Made by a program: the position numbers and the translations under genes. A stretch of DNA of 64,000 nucleotides from Mycobacterium kansasii ATCC 12478 (lineage in GTDB: Bacteria > Actinomycetota > Actinomycetes > Mycobacteriales > Mycobacteriaceae): NCBI RefSeq assembly GCF_000157895.3, contig NC_022654.1, positions 62,001-126,000 on the forward strand, read 5' to 3'. Positions 33,991 to 42,360 of this stretch are shown in pieces (position 1 is the first letter of the stretch; every line of letters begins with the position of its first letter). The notes under the pieces are model-generated. The model searched no databases. It saw nothing but the letters and a program-made list of their open reading frames with translations, and had not been told where the DNA came from.

Positions 33991-34228
33991 CTAGAGGGTT
34001 CAAACCGAGTTGGCAGCTCAGTTCCGGGTCCGCACCCGTTGCCCCTGAAAGGGACGTAGCTTGGACAGCTCGTCTCACGGTAGCGCATACCTTGCCGCGG
34101 TTCCAGATCCGCCGCGCGAACGGTGTGTAAACCGTGACATTTCTCGCGGCCGAGCTCCTAGTCGGCCGTTTGCTACGCGGCCCCGAACGTATCGCGGTTG
34201 TAGCGCTGTTCGCCCGCGGCGCGGTGTC

Positions 34229-35440
34229 GTGCGCACAACCCCGGTAGCCGAGGTGCTGCAGATCCGCCGCGGCCGCCGACTGCACGGTGGCGATCCCCCG
34301 CCGGCGAGCGTGTTCGTCAACCTCGAGCTCGCCGAGGACACCTACGCAGGCGTGCCGTGCTGGTCCGGTGGGGGCGCCTACTGGGCGCACGTCACCGTGG
34401 CCGCGGCCTACGACCTGCGCTACACCGAGATCCGGTCGCAGATGACCTCAGGGGGCATCGCCAAACGCACCCTGGTCGCGATCGCGGCCGCCTTCGCCCG
34501 CACTGCCGACGCCGACACCGGCCGCAACGCCCGGCCGACCAACGAACAGTTGCAGCGCGCGACCGGGTTTACCGAGCGCACCGTCCAGCGGGCCCGCGAA
34601 TGCCTGCGCCTGCTTGGGGTGGCCACCGAGGTCCTGCGCGGCCGCCAACGCACCTACATCGAACGTATGGCGTCCTGGCGGATGGGCGATCGCCACCGCG
34701 GCTGGGCCTCGGTGTGGGCGCTGCACGACGACGCCCAGGTCAACCGGGTTATCCACACCGTGTCACCCCACCTGGAACGGTCCCCAGTAACCACCCACAC
34801 CTCACCTTCAGAACGACTGGTTACTACCCACGGGCGCCACAAGGGCGCCCGGCACGGCGTCGCTACGCGCCGCCCAGCTCCAGACGCGGCAGGCTGGCGG
34901 CTGGCGGCGGACTGGCGAGCCGATTCGCACGCCCCACCGTGGGCACGCCGCTTCACCCCGACCAGCTGGGCGGCCATGCTCGCCGCGCCGGCGGCCGCCG
35001 GCTGGACCCCACGTGACCTCAACCAGCTCATCACCGACTGGCTCGGCGTCGGCCGGCGCATCCCCGACAGCCCCACACGACCGATAGGGCTGCTGGGGGC
35101 GATCCTGGCCTGGCACGGCACCGACAACCTGACCGAACGCCCGGCCGCTCTCGACGAGGCCCGCGAAGCTCAAGCCCGCGCCGCCGAAGAACGGCGCCGC
35201 GCCCACAGTGCGGCCGAGCACCGCGCACATCTGGCCGGCCGGGCCGCCGGCCAGGCCGCCCAGTCTGGTCCCGGCCACGCTGACGTGTTCGCCGCCCTGG
35301 CGGCCGCCCGACAGCGCACCGCGCAGCGTCGAACCGCTGAGGCTGCCGCCGAACAGGCACGCATCGAAGCGCTCATCGACCGCGCCCGCCGCACCGGCAC
35401 TCCCACCCCGGACGCGACTCGACACGACCTGTGGCGCTAA
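34229..35440 (+). CDS. Winged-helix DNA-binding protein, possible replication initiator
   Basis: About 403 aa from GTG 34229; the frame is open from a TTG at 34061 that has AAAGGGA upstream, so the start is uncertain. A winged-helix region is seen at NEQLQRATGFTERTVQRARE, then CLRLLGVATEVLRGRQRTYI, followed by a Trp-rich domain (WAAMLAAPAAAGWTPRDLNQ) and a long Ala/Arg/Glu coiled-coil tail. Actinobacterial plasmid initiators and phage replication proteins share this plan. The initiator role is inference; no iteron array was seen beside it. Confidence 0.5.
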   Translation: MRTTPVAEVLQIRRGRRLHGGDPPPASVFVNLELAEDTYAGVPCWSGGGAYWAHVTVAAAYDLRYTEIRSQMTSGGIAKRTLVAIAAAFARTADADTGRNARPTNEQLQRATGFTERTVQRARECLRLLGVATEVLRGRQRTYIERMASWRMGDRHRGWASVWALHDDAQVNRVIHTVSPHLERSPVTTHTSPSERLVTTHGRHKGARHGVATRRPAPDAAGWRLAADWRADSHAPPWARRFTPTSWAAMLAAPAAAGWTPRDLNQLITDWLGVGRRIPDSPTRPIGLLGAILAWHGTDNLTERPAALDEAREAQARAAEERRRAHSAAEHRAHLAGRAAGQAAQSGPGHADVFAALAAARQRTAQRRTAEAAAEQARIEALIDRARRTGTPTPDATRHDLWR

Positions 35441-35552
35441 CCTGCGGTGACGCGCGCCCGTACCTCCCCATCGTCGCGGCGGTGAACACCGGCAAGACAT
35501 GCGATGAGATAGTCGTCGAGATATTTGATGCGATAGCGCGCCGAGTGGTGGG

Positions 35553-35894
35553 CTACCAGTCGTCGCGCAGTGCCTTGAGCTCGTGCCAGGATGATTCCGG
35601 GCCCCAGTACCGGTCGATGATTGCATTACTGGCCTCGAATAAACGATCGAAGCTTTCGCGTAGCACGTCGGTGATCAGATCTTCCAGCCCGGTGTGGGTG
35701 TAATCGGCCAGTGCGGTCGGTTTGATGAAAAGGTCGCTCAGATACCCGTCGGAGTCGAAGGACGCTATCACCACGTCGCTGATCGGGTCGCGTTCGCGCA
35801 TGTTGTGGGCGGCAGCGTTGAGTTCGGCCAGCAACGCTCGCGTGACGCGAAGCCCCTGGTCGACGTCGGCGATTCTTTCCTGAGGGGTGCTCAC
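35553..35894 (-). CDS. EspL-like YbaB/EbfC-family protein
   Basis: 113 aa, GTG start overlapping the stop of the gene upstream (GTGA). The central strands SDVVIASFDSDGYLSDLFIK and the helix DYTHTGLEDLITDVLRESFD fit the YbaB/EbfC fold, as in EspL of ESX-1 (about 115 aa), which stabilises EspE/EspF and is encoded next to EspB. Position directly after an EspB-like gene supports this. Confidence 0.75.
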   Translation of the reverse strand: MSTPQERIADVDQGLRVTRALLAELNAAAHNMRERDPISDVVIASFDSDGYLSDLFIKPTALADYTHTGLEDLITDVLRESFDRLFEASNAIIDRYWGPESSWHELKALRDDW

Positions 35895-37597
35895 TGCTTC
35901 TTCCGATCATCGGGTCTGGCGCGGCCTTCTCGACGGTTTTTGACCGGCTCGCTGTTGGGCGGCGCCACCACTTTCAGCTTGCGCTCCTGGTAGAGCTGCT
36001 TGTTGTCCGGGCCCGATCCCTCACCGCCGCCGCGCATGGGTGGCATCATCGGGCCCATGGCGCCCATCGCCGGGGCCGGTGCTTCGGCTGCCGCCGGCGC
36101 CGAGGGTGCCGACGCCGGCGCGGCCGCCGCCGGTGCAGCGACTTCGGGGGGTGCGGCCATAGGGCTCTCCCCGCCCGCGGGCTCGGTGTCACCCCCACCC
36201 CCGCCGGCGCCCAGATCATCGGGTGGTGACAGATCGCCGGCCGAGGGAGGCTCCGGTGACTGGGGGGATTGGTCGCCGCCGTGCTGCGGTTCACCGCCGC
36301 CGGGATGCTGGCCCAAACCGCTCATCGCCGGCCCGGCCGCCTGTTCTAAGCCCTGTAGTGCCTTTTGGCCCGCGCCGGTCAGGCCGCCCAGAACCCCACC
36401 TAGGCCGCCGACGACGCCGCCCATGATTCCCGGGATGACTTCCGAAGGCAGTGAGCTTGCCGTCGCCGGTAGGGCATCGGTCAGTGGGTCCGCGGGGGCC
36501 GCCGGGTCGGGGGCGCCGGGCGGCCATGTCGGCCCCGGTGTCAGGTTCTCTCCTAGACCAGGACCTCCCTGCACCGGGTCCACCGGTGCGCTCTTGGGTG
36601 AATGCTGTGGTTGTCGTGGTCCCACCGGGCCGTCACCGGCTCCGGTCGGCGGGGTAACCGGCGCAACATCTGGGCTTGGGCCCGGCGGCGGCTTGGGTAC
36701 GTCGGGCTGTCGTGGCGCCGCTTCGGAGAACGTGTACGTGGTGAACCCGGCCGTCGAGGCCGAGTAGAGCTTGCTGACCTTCACTTGCGCATTGACCACG
36801 GCCACCCGGTGGGCGCCGCCGGCGCGGGCATTGGACTGCAACGCGGCTTTGAGCTCCCGCTCGGCGTCCAGCACGTGGCGATACGGCGGGACATCAGTGA
36901 CGACTTTGGAGAAGTTCTGAATGTGGGCTTTGGCCTGCTCAGCCAGGCCGTCGACATAGTGGGCATGGCCTTCATACCAGGTCTGAAGTGCCCGCATCTT
37001 GGTCGTGGCTGCATCGGCGGATTTTGCTTGCCATCCATCACCGGCCGTGCTGATCGCGGTGCCCAGTTGATCGGCAGCCTCACGCAGTTGTTTGGCTTCG
37101 CCGCGCAGGCTGGTTTCCATGGCCTGCCAGGTCTGCTTGCCCGTGCCGGCCCGGCCGGTCTCAATCAACCTGGCGATGTCACGCGGGCTGGTGGGGACTT
37201 CACCGGCGGGCAGACCGCCACCTGCCCCGCCTGACACGAGATCCGCGGGCACCACAGGCGCGGCCGGTAGGGACCGCGTAGCCGACACCGCCCGCACAGC
37301 CCCACCCGATCCCGCGCTGCCCAACGTCCCTGCGGACTGCACTTCCTGCTCGTCGTAAGCGCCGGCGCTGGCATCGAGTTTCACCCCGAACTGGCGCGCC
37401 ATCGTGTTGGCCATCGTGGTGTATTTGCGAGCCAAGCTCACCTGTGCGGTGAAACGGGTGCTCGCGCCCACCGACACCATGTCCGCGGCGCTTGGCTGCA
37501 CCTGACCCGAACCGGGCGTTGCGGTCCCGCCCGCCGCGTCGGCCTGACGGCCCGCCGAGCGGACAACGTCGGTGTCAACCCGTACTGAATCCGCCAC
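35891..37597 (-). CDS. EspB-like ESX substrate
   Basis: 568 aa from GTG 37597; an ATG at 37732 would overlap the preceding gene by more than 100 bp. Residues ~150-290 form a long helical bundle with a DGWQAKSADAATTKMRAL turn (WxA in place of WxG), resembling the PE-PPE-like fold of EspB. After ~300 the chain is Pro/Gly/Ala-rich and disordered, with a basic end (KNRREGRARPDDRKKQ). Likely an exported, possibly surface protein. Confidence 0.7.
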   Translation of the reverse strand: MADSVRVDTDVVRSAGRQADAAGGTATPGSGQVQPSAADMVSVGASTRFTAQVSLARKYTTMANTMARQFGVKLDASAGAYDEQEVQSAGTLGSAGSGGAVRAVSATRSLPAAPVVPADLVSGGAGGGLPAGEVPTSPRDIARLIETGRAGTGKQTWQAMETSLRGEAKQLREAADQLGTAISTAGDGWQAKSADAATTKMRALQTWYEGHAHYVDGLAEQAKAHIQNFSKVVTDVPPYRHVLDAERELKAALQSNARAGGAHRVAVVNAQVKVSKLYSASTAGFTTYTFSEAAPRQPDVPKPPPGPSPDVAPVTPPTGAGDGPVGPRQPQHSPKSAPVDPVQGGPGLGENLTPGPTWPPGAPDPAAPADPLTDALPATASSLPSEVIPGIMGGVVGGLGGVLGGLTGAGQKALQGLEQAAGPAMSGLGQHPGGGEPQHGGDQSPQSPEPPSAGDLSPPDDLGAGGGGGDTEPAGGESPMAAPPEVAAPAAAAPASAPSAPAAAEAPAPAMGAMGPMMPPMRGGGEGSGPDNKQLYQERKLKVVAPPNSEPVKNRREGRARPDDRKKQ

Positions 37598-37613
37598 CGC
37601 GCAAGCCCTATGG

Positions 37614-37919
37614 TTAGGTTTGCAGGGTTTGCTGGTTGTCGGCTTCGGTCTGCTGGTAGGAGGCCAGGCTGGACCGAATATGGCCAGCCACACCCTCGCA
37701 GTATTGTCCCAGCGCCTGACCGGCCTCAGCACGTGCCTGCAGCGTCTCGTTCAACGCCTGACGCACTTCCCATCCGATGTCGCCGAAGCGTTGTCCCACG
37801 CTTTGCGCTGTGCCAGGGTCGACGCTGAGGCGCTCACGCACCCGCGGACCCTCTTGATCCCACCATTGCGCGTGCTGATGCCACTCGTCGAAATCCAGCG
37901 TCGCACTATTGCCGGCCAC
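37614..37919 (-). CDS. EspC-like ESX secretion-associated protein
   Basis: 101 aa from GTG 37919, with GGGAGG 6 nt upstream; an in-frame ATG at 37961 lacks this. Two helices and a C-terminal YxxxE signal (YQQTE, ~88-92) match the EspC/DUF2580 family, whose members are secreted with larger Esp partners. It precedes the EspB-like gene by 16 bp and is probably its partner. Confidence 0.8.
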   Translation of the reverse strand: MAGNSATLDFDEWHQHAQWWDQEGPRVRERLSVDPGTAQSVGQRFGDIGWEVRQALNETLQARAEAGQALGQYCEGVAGHIRSSLASYQQTEADNQQTLQT

Positions 37920-37994
37920 CGCATACCTCCCATTGAACTGGCTGTTTGCTAAGCCTAACAACGACTTAGCGGGCTACGCATCGGTCGGCGCTGG

Positions 37995-38309
37995 CTAAAA
38001 ATCGATCGTGTGCCGGTATTCGTCGACGTCGGTCAAACTGGGCCACCCCGGGGTCGTCGGCAGCGCTGTGCCGTATTCCTCGATGACACGCTGGCGCTGT
38101 TCGGCGCGGGCCCGCATCAACGCCAACCGGTGCAGACGCATAATCCGATCCGCCAGTATCTCTGCGGTCCACGACCGGGTGACCTCGGGTTCGAGCTGGA
38201 CCTGCAGCCCCTCCCCTTGCCAGTCGACCGCGACCATCAAGGCGCCGTCGGCCGACCACTCCGCGACAGTGGGAATGGCACCTTCCTCTGGCAGCTGTTC
38301 GTCGGTCAC
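37995..38309 (-). CDS. Small hypothetical protein, possibly YbaB/EbfC-like
   Basis: 104 aa from GTG 38309 with GGGAG upstream. SADGALMVAVDWQGEGLQVQ followed by a long helix (ADRIMRLHRLALMRARAEQR) resembles the strand-strand-helix core of YbaB-like proteins. It lies between two ESX-type substrates, as EspL-type chaperones do. Assignment is tentative. Confidence 0.6.
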   Translation of the reverse strand: MTDEQLPEEGAIPTVAEWSADGALMVAVDWQGEGLQVQLEPEVTRSWTAEILADRIMRLHRLALMRARAEQRQRVIEEYGTALPTTPGWPSLTDVDEYRHTIDF

Positions 38310-38336
38310 CGCGACTCCCGCATCAAGGCCCCACAT

Positions 38337-39857
38337 TTAGGTACCGCTGGTATTCGTTGTCGTCGGCTGGCCCGCCGGAGCAGGGCTGCCCGGCGCAGGC
38401 GGCGCAGCGGGAGTACCCGCCAGCCCAGGTGGGTCGATCCAGCCCGAAAAATCACCTGTCGGCAGGGCACTTTGTGGTTGTAGCTGCCCATCCAGCCAGA
38501 TTTTGCCATTACCCATGTACATCACCGGGTCACGACTCTTAAATTGCGCGATTTCACCGGGCACCAAATGACTCGGGTCGGCCGGAGCGGTCACCGGTGT
38601 ACCTGGAGGCGGCAGCTCCACATGAGCCTGCTTCCAGGCATCAGTGACGGTCTGCCCGTTGAGGACCCCACGCACCGCCGCGGCGTGTTGGGCCGTTGTT
38701 GCCGTCACCGGAGAACCGTCCGGCATCTGCACCACCTGGCTTGGGTCACCACCCGCACTGGCCGGGACCGCGGCCGGCGGGGCAGGCTGGGTGCTCGGCG
38801 CAGGCTGCGTCGTCCCCGCGGGCTGAGTCTGCCCGTTCTTGCTGCCGGTGTCGTCCTTACCAGCCGCCCCGTCATTGTTTTTCCCGCCATCACTGTCACC
38901 CTTGCCGTGCGGGCCGTCTTCGAAATCGTCGGACTTGCCGTGATCGTGAGCGCCGGTGTCTTTAAACCCGTCTCCACCGCCCTGACCGGCAAGCCCACTC
39001 AGGCCGCCCAGGCCGCCCAGGGCGTCCATCGGCAGTGAGCCTGCCGCCCCACCCAAGGCGCCCGGAATCGAACCCAGACCCGCCATCGCAGGACCCAACA
39101 TCGACAGCGGATCACCCATGCCCGCTCCCCCCAAGCCCGCCAACGGGTCGGTCAATCCCCCACTGCCCGTAGGGGTTCCGCCCCCACCGGCGCCCCCGCC
39201 ATCACCACCACCGCTGCCGCCATCACCACCGCCACCGCCGCCGTCAGTGGTGTTACCGCCCGTGTCACCGTTGCCGCCATCACCGCCGCCGCCGTTCGCC
39301 CCACCTGCGCCCTTTTTCTTCGGATGATCCCCACCCGCGGTACCGCGGTACTCATCACCCAGGGCGGCCAGCAACTCAGCCTGTTTTTTGCTATCGACCT
39401 TCGAGCTGTCCAGAACCTGTTGAATCTCGGCCAGCTGACCATCCAAGAATTGGTTGAACAACGCCATCGCGTGCGGATCATTGGCCATCTGTGGGTTCGC
39501 CGCCAGCGCGCGGCGCGCTGTCTCAATGTTGCCCACGATCCCACTAATTTTCGACCGGGCCGCATCATTGGCGGCGAAGATCTGTTTCAGCAGGTCAGAT
39601 AGCTTGTCATCCGTCTGATTCACCGCCCCGCTCGCCTGCTGATAGGTGGTTCCGGCCTGATCGACGCCCTGCTGTAAACCACTGGGGCCGTTGGGAACTT
39701 GCGGCGCCGGCCCCCACGGCGGGCCTGCGTTGGGCAGCGGACCCGGCCCCCACTGCTCGGGTGGCCCATCATCGCCGCCGTCCCCGCCATCATCATCCCC
39801 GTCGAATATGCCCGTCAGGTCATCCAACAGGTCATCGAAGACGTCAAATAAGCCCAT
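38337..39857 (-). CDS. Gly/Pro-rich ESX substrate-like protein
   Basis: 506 aa. Residues ~60-170 are helical and similar in pattern to the effectors at 12-15 kb (GVDQAGTTYQQASGAVNQ). The middle is a Gly/Asp-rich disordered region; the C-terminal ~120 residues form a small domain (QVVQMPDGSPVTATTAQHAA, then FKSRDPVMYMGNGKIWLDG). No signal peptide. Likely exported by the ESX system as a partner or effector; function unknown. Confidence 0.65.
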   Translation of the reverse strand: MGLFDVFDDLLDDLTGIFDGDDDGGDGGDDGPPEQWGPGPLPNAGPPWGPAPQVPNGPSGLQQGVDQAGTTYQQASGAVNQTDDKLSDLLKQIFAANDAARSKISGIVGNIETARRALAANPQMANDPHAMALFNQFLDGQLAEIQQVLDSSKVDSKKQAELLAALGDEYRGTAGGDHPKKKGAGGANGGGGDGGNGDTGGNTTDGGGGGGDGGSGGGDGGGAGGGGTPTGSGGLTDPLAGLGGAGMGDPLSMLGPAMAGLGSIPGALGGAAGSLPMDALGGLGGLSGLAGQGGGDGFKDTGAHDHGKSDDFEDGPHGKGDSDGGKNNDGAAGKDDTGSKNGQTQPAGTTQPAPSTQPAPPAAVPASAGGDPSQVVQMPDGSPVTATTAQHAAAVRGVLNGQTVTDAWKQAHVELPPPGTPVTAPADPSHLVPGEIAQFKSRDPVMYMGNGKIWLDGQLQPQSALPTGDFSGWIDPPGLAGTPAAPPAPGSPAPAGQPTTTNTSGT

Positions 39858-39972
39858 CGCGGCCGAATCCCCTCTAAGTGCAGGTCGTTGGGCAAAACGC
39901 TACCGCCGCCTGCCGGCACTATGCGACGGTCGCGCCCCACCGATTTGGATCGATTCGCCGCCCATCCCCGAC

Positions 39973-40044
39973 CGGTCAGCAAGCGCGTGAGATATTCCAT
40001 GAGATAACGCAGCAGATAGCGCACGACATAGCGGCATCCAGCTT
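39973..40044. repeat. Short array of 12-bp tandem repeats (left copy)
   Basis: Units in strict 12-bp phase: GCGTGAGATATT (39985), CCATGAGATAAC, GCAGCAGATAGC, GCACGACATAGC, with weaker units at both ends. The motif is that of the larger array at 41115-41402. It lies just downstream of the DUF2637 gene. Confidence 0.7.
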
Positions 40045-40078
40045 GCGAACGTGGAATTTCCCTGTTTGAGGTGCGGAC

Positions 40079-40972
40079 TTACACCTCGCCGGTCGCCATG
40101 CCCAGCGCCGCACCGGCAGCGTCGCGAATCTTTCCCACCGTGTCGTGGTGCAGCCCGACCTCCGGCTTCGCCCCGATCGCGCGCAGAGAGAGCGCTGGCC
40201 GAGACTCATACAAGTACCGCAGCACCTGCACCATCTTGTCGGTAGGCACACTCGGGCAGTACCCCTCTTCGTGCAGCTTGGCCGCCGCTGCCTCCCACCG
40301 GTCCATTCGCTGCGCGGCCAGCTCCAGCGCCCGGTCACGCACCTGCGAGCGCGCATCCGGCGGTGGCACCGGATCAAACCGCCACAAGATCCCCAGAATG
40401 TGCGTGGTCGCCAATAGCGCCACCGGCGGGACGCACGCCAACCCTGCTGACCCCCACCGCATCCACGACACCAGATGCCCGGTAGATAGCCACGCGTGCA
40501 AGCCATTACCGCCGACACTCACCAACGCCCCAACACCTAACACTGTCCACAGAAAAACCCGGTTCCAGAACTGCGCGCGATACGGCGCCAACGACACGAT
40601 TACCAGGGTCGCGAGAATGATCACACCGTCAACAAGCAGCGGCGACAACCACGACGGCCAGCCCGGCCACGCCGTCATCGCGGCAAGACTTCGCAGCGAA
40701 TTGAACGACAAGACGAAGCTGATGGTCGCGATAAACACCGTGAGCCACACGGATGCGGTGCGGCTTCGGATCACGAGGCGCAAGGTCCGCTCGGCGTCGT
40801 CGTGCGCCTCTTCGCGCCTCCGGGAGGCAGGCATAGGCGACCGCGATTCCGTATGGAGCTCACCACTGCCGGTTGGTTGCCGCGGTTCGATCGGACTGCC
40901 GACCGTGCTCGTCTCGAGGTCACGGTCGCCCGGGATCACTGCGCCATTGCGGCGGGCTTCAACGGTCGTCAC
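40079..40972 (-). CDS. DUF2637-type membrane protein with C-terminal helix-turn-helix
   Basis: 297 aa. A cytosolic N-terminus (~60 residues) is followed by four membrane helices at about 73-93, 106-128, 136-158 and 168-195 (for example VWLTVFIATISFVLSFNSL). The C-terminal part has PALSLRAIGAKPEVGLHHDT, a likely helix-turn-helix. DUF2637 proteins are common on actinobacterial mobile elements and are related to SpdB-type plasmid spread proteins (established association). It is flanked on both sides by 12-bp repeat arrays. Confidence 0.75.
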   Translation of the reverse strand: MTTVEARRNGAVIPGDRDLETSTVGSPIEPRQPTGSGELHTESRSPMPASRRREEAHDDAERTLRLVIRSRTASVWLTVFIATISFVLSFNSLRSLAAMTAWPGWPSWLSPLLVDGVIILATLVIVSLAPYRAQFWNRVFLWTVLGVGALVSVGGNGLHAWLSTGHLVSWMRWGSAGLACVPPVALLATTHILGILWRFDPVPPPDARSQVRDRALELAAQRMDRWEAAAAKLHEEGYCPSVPTDKMVQVLRYLYESRPALSLRAIGAKPEVGLHHDTVGKIRDAAGAALGMATGEV

Positions 40973-41114
40973 CTCGGTATATCCCCCCCTCCGCGCCGTT
41001 AAGCTGGTAAATGATCAAGAAACGCTCCACAGGGAAACCTACCGGCCCCAAAGCGCTTACGCGCTGCTCGCGGCGATGCAATTTGGGGCCCTTCGCTGCG
41101 CACCCCGAACTGTG

Positions 41115-41402
41115 GCGCAAGACAATCCGCGAGACATCCCGTGCGAGCACAGCTGACATATCGCGTGCGATAGTGCGTGAGATAGCGGTCGTACTATCGT
41201 ACGAGGTACCGCAAGAGGGGTCGCGCACGACAGGGCGCGCGGTATCATGGCACATAACGCGAGAATCAGTGCACGCGATCATGCGTGACTTATTGCAGAC
41301 AACAGCACACGCATTGCGCCACGGGATAGACAACGGCAGATGGTGCGGCCCATCGCACGCGTTACCTCACGCATCCTGACACGCCGCAGCGTGTGCAGTA
41401 GC
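41115..41402. repeat. 12-bp tandem repeat array upstream of parA (candidate centromere)
   Basis: About 24 degenerate units in strict 12-bp phase, for example GCGTGCGATAGT, GCGTGAGATAGC, GCGCACGACAGG, GCGAGAATCAGT, GCACGCGATCAT, GCGTGACTTATT. The consensus is roughly GCGYGMGATAGY. Partition systems whose DNA-binding protein is RHH-type use short tandem repeats of this kind as centromere. The remaining bases of 40973-41545 hold no gene apart from the hairpins listed. Confidence 0.75.
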
Positions 41403-41403
41403 G

Positions 41404-41443
41404 CGCGCGTGCAGCTACGCGCTATGCTTCGCGTAGCTGCACG
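41404..41443. promoter_or_regulatory. 16-bp-arm perfect hairpin upstream of parA
   Basis: CGCGTGCAGCTACGCG (41404-41419) and its exact complement (41428-41443) with an 8-base loop CTATGCTT. It starts where the 12-bp array ends. It may be a cruciform, an origin-related stem or an operator. Confidence 0.65.
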
Positions 41444-41469
41444 CGGGGGAGTTGGACGTAGCGGGCGGA

Positions 41470-41492
41470 GGGCCCCTTTTCGGGCCCCGCTT
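41470..41492 (+). terminator. GGGCCC hairpin before parA
   Basis: GGGCCC-CTTTTC-GGGCCC followed by CGCTTCTC, 55 bp upstream of the parA start. It could end transcription entering from the repeat region or form part of a leader. Confidence 0.4.
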
Positions 41493-41545
41493 CTCGGCAC
41501 GACCCCCCCAGGTAGGGCCCCCCTGTGAAGGAGAGAAGGTTTCCC

Positions 41546-42358
41546 TTGTCTAATCCATCAACCCTTGAGGCAGCCCGGCGCCTCGCTGTCAGTGACCCGG
41601 ACCCGCAACTCCTCGCGACCTTGCAAGACCTCATAGTGGCGGTCGCAGCGCACAAAGGGGGAGTGGGTAAAACCGAAATCGCCAAAGAGCTGGCCTGGCT
41701 GCTCGCCGGCATCCTCATCGACTTCGACTGGGACCGCGGCGGCGCCTCCCGTGCTTGGGGATACCGCTACGAAACCCGCACCAATGCGCCGCTGCTTGAT
41801 GCCATGGAAAACAGCCGAACACCCCGCCCGCTCACCGGAGGCCCTTTCCGCGCTGATCTGGTCCCATCCCACCCCGACTGGGGCAATAACCAGCCCCCGC
41901 AAGACCACGTCACGACCCAGCTTGAGAAATGGTCCGCCGAATGGCGCCGACCCCTCGTCATCGATACCCACCCTGGTGGGGGAGACGACGCCAACCCCAG
42001 CGCCTCCGGAGCCATCGCTGCCGCCAACGTCATCGTTGTACCGATCGTCCTGGAAACCCGGCCTCTGGAAGCCCTCGAAGGCATGGCCGACGAACTTCGC
42101 GCCTTCCCGCTGCTCATCATCCCCAACATGGTCGACGCAGCTCCGCGCAAGATGGTCGACTGGCTACAACGCATCAGCGAGACCTACAACGTCCCCGTAG
42201 GCCCATCAATCGGCAAATACGGCTGGCTCAGCCGCCGATCCCTACGTATGGCCGTCGCAGCGCGCACTCCCGTGCCCGCCAAGAACCGCCAATTCGTCGA
42301 CGAGATCACCGACGTCGCCCGGGCGGTAATCACCTACACCCAGAAAGCCCAAGGCTGA
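41546..42358 (+). CDS. parA: ParA partition ATPase
   Basis: 270 aa. Start TTG 41546 with AGAAGG 6 nt upstream; a GTG at 41525 overlaps the Shine-Dalgarno region. Deviant Walker A KGGVGKT at ~37-43, then LIDFDWDRGGASRAWG (Walker A'/switch) and PLVIDTHPGG (Walker B). ParA ATPases move plasmid copies apart with a ParB partner bound to the centromere. It is followed 2 bp later by its partner. Confidence 0.9.
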   Translation: MSNPSTLEAARRLAVSDPDPQLLATLQDLIVAVAAHKGGVGKTEIAKELAWLLAGILIDFDWDRGGASRAWGYRYETRTNAPLLDAMENSRTPRPLTGGPFRADLVPSHPDWGNNQPPQDHVTTQLEKWSAEWRRPLVIDTHPGGGDDANPSASGAIAAANVIVVPIVLETRPLEALEGMADELRAFPLLIIPNMVDAAPRKMVDWLQRISETYNVPVGPSIGKYGWLSRRSLRMAVAARTPVPAKNRQFVDEITDVARAVITYTQKAQG

Positions 42359-42360
42359 CC

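Noticed and set aside
39973..41402. 12-bp repeats as a CRISPR array
   Set aside because: No constant repeat with variable spacers; units are contiguous and degenerate, and no cas genes are present.
40959..41500. Open frames on both strands across 41000-41500
   Set aside because: Their translations repeat every four residues because of the 12-bp DNA repeat; they reflect the array and not a protein.
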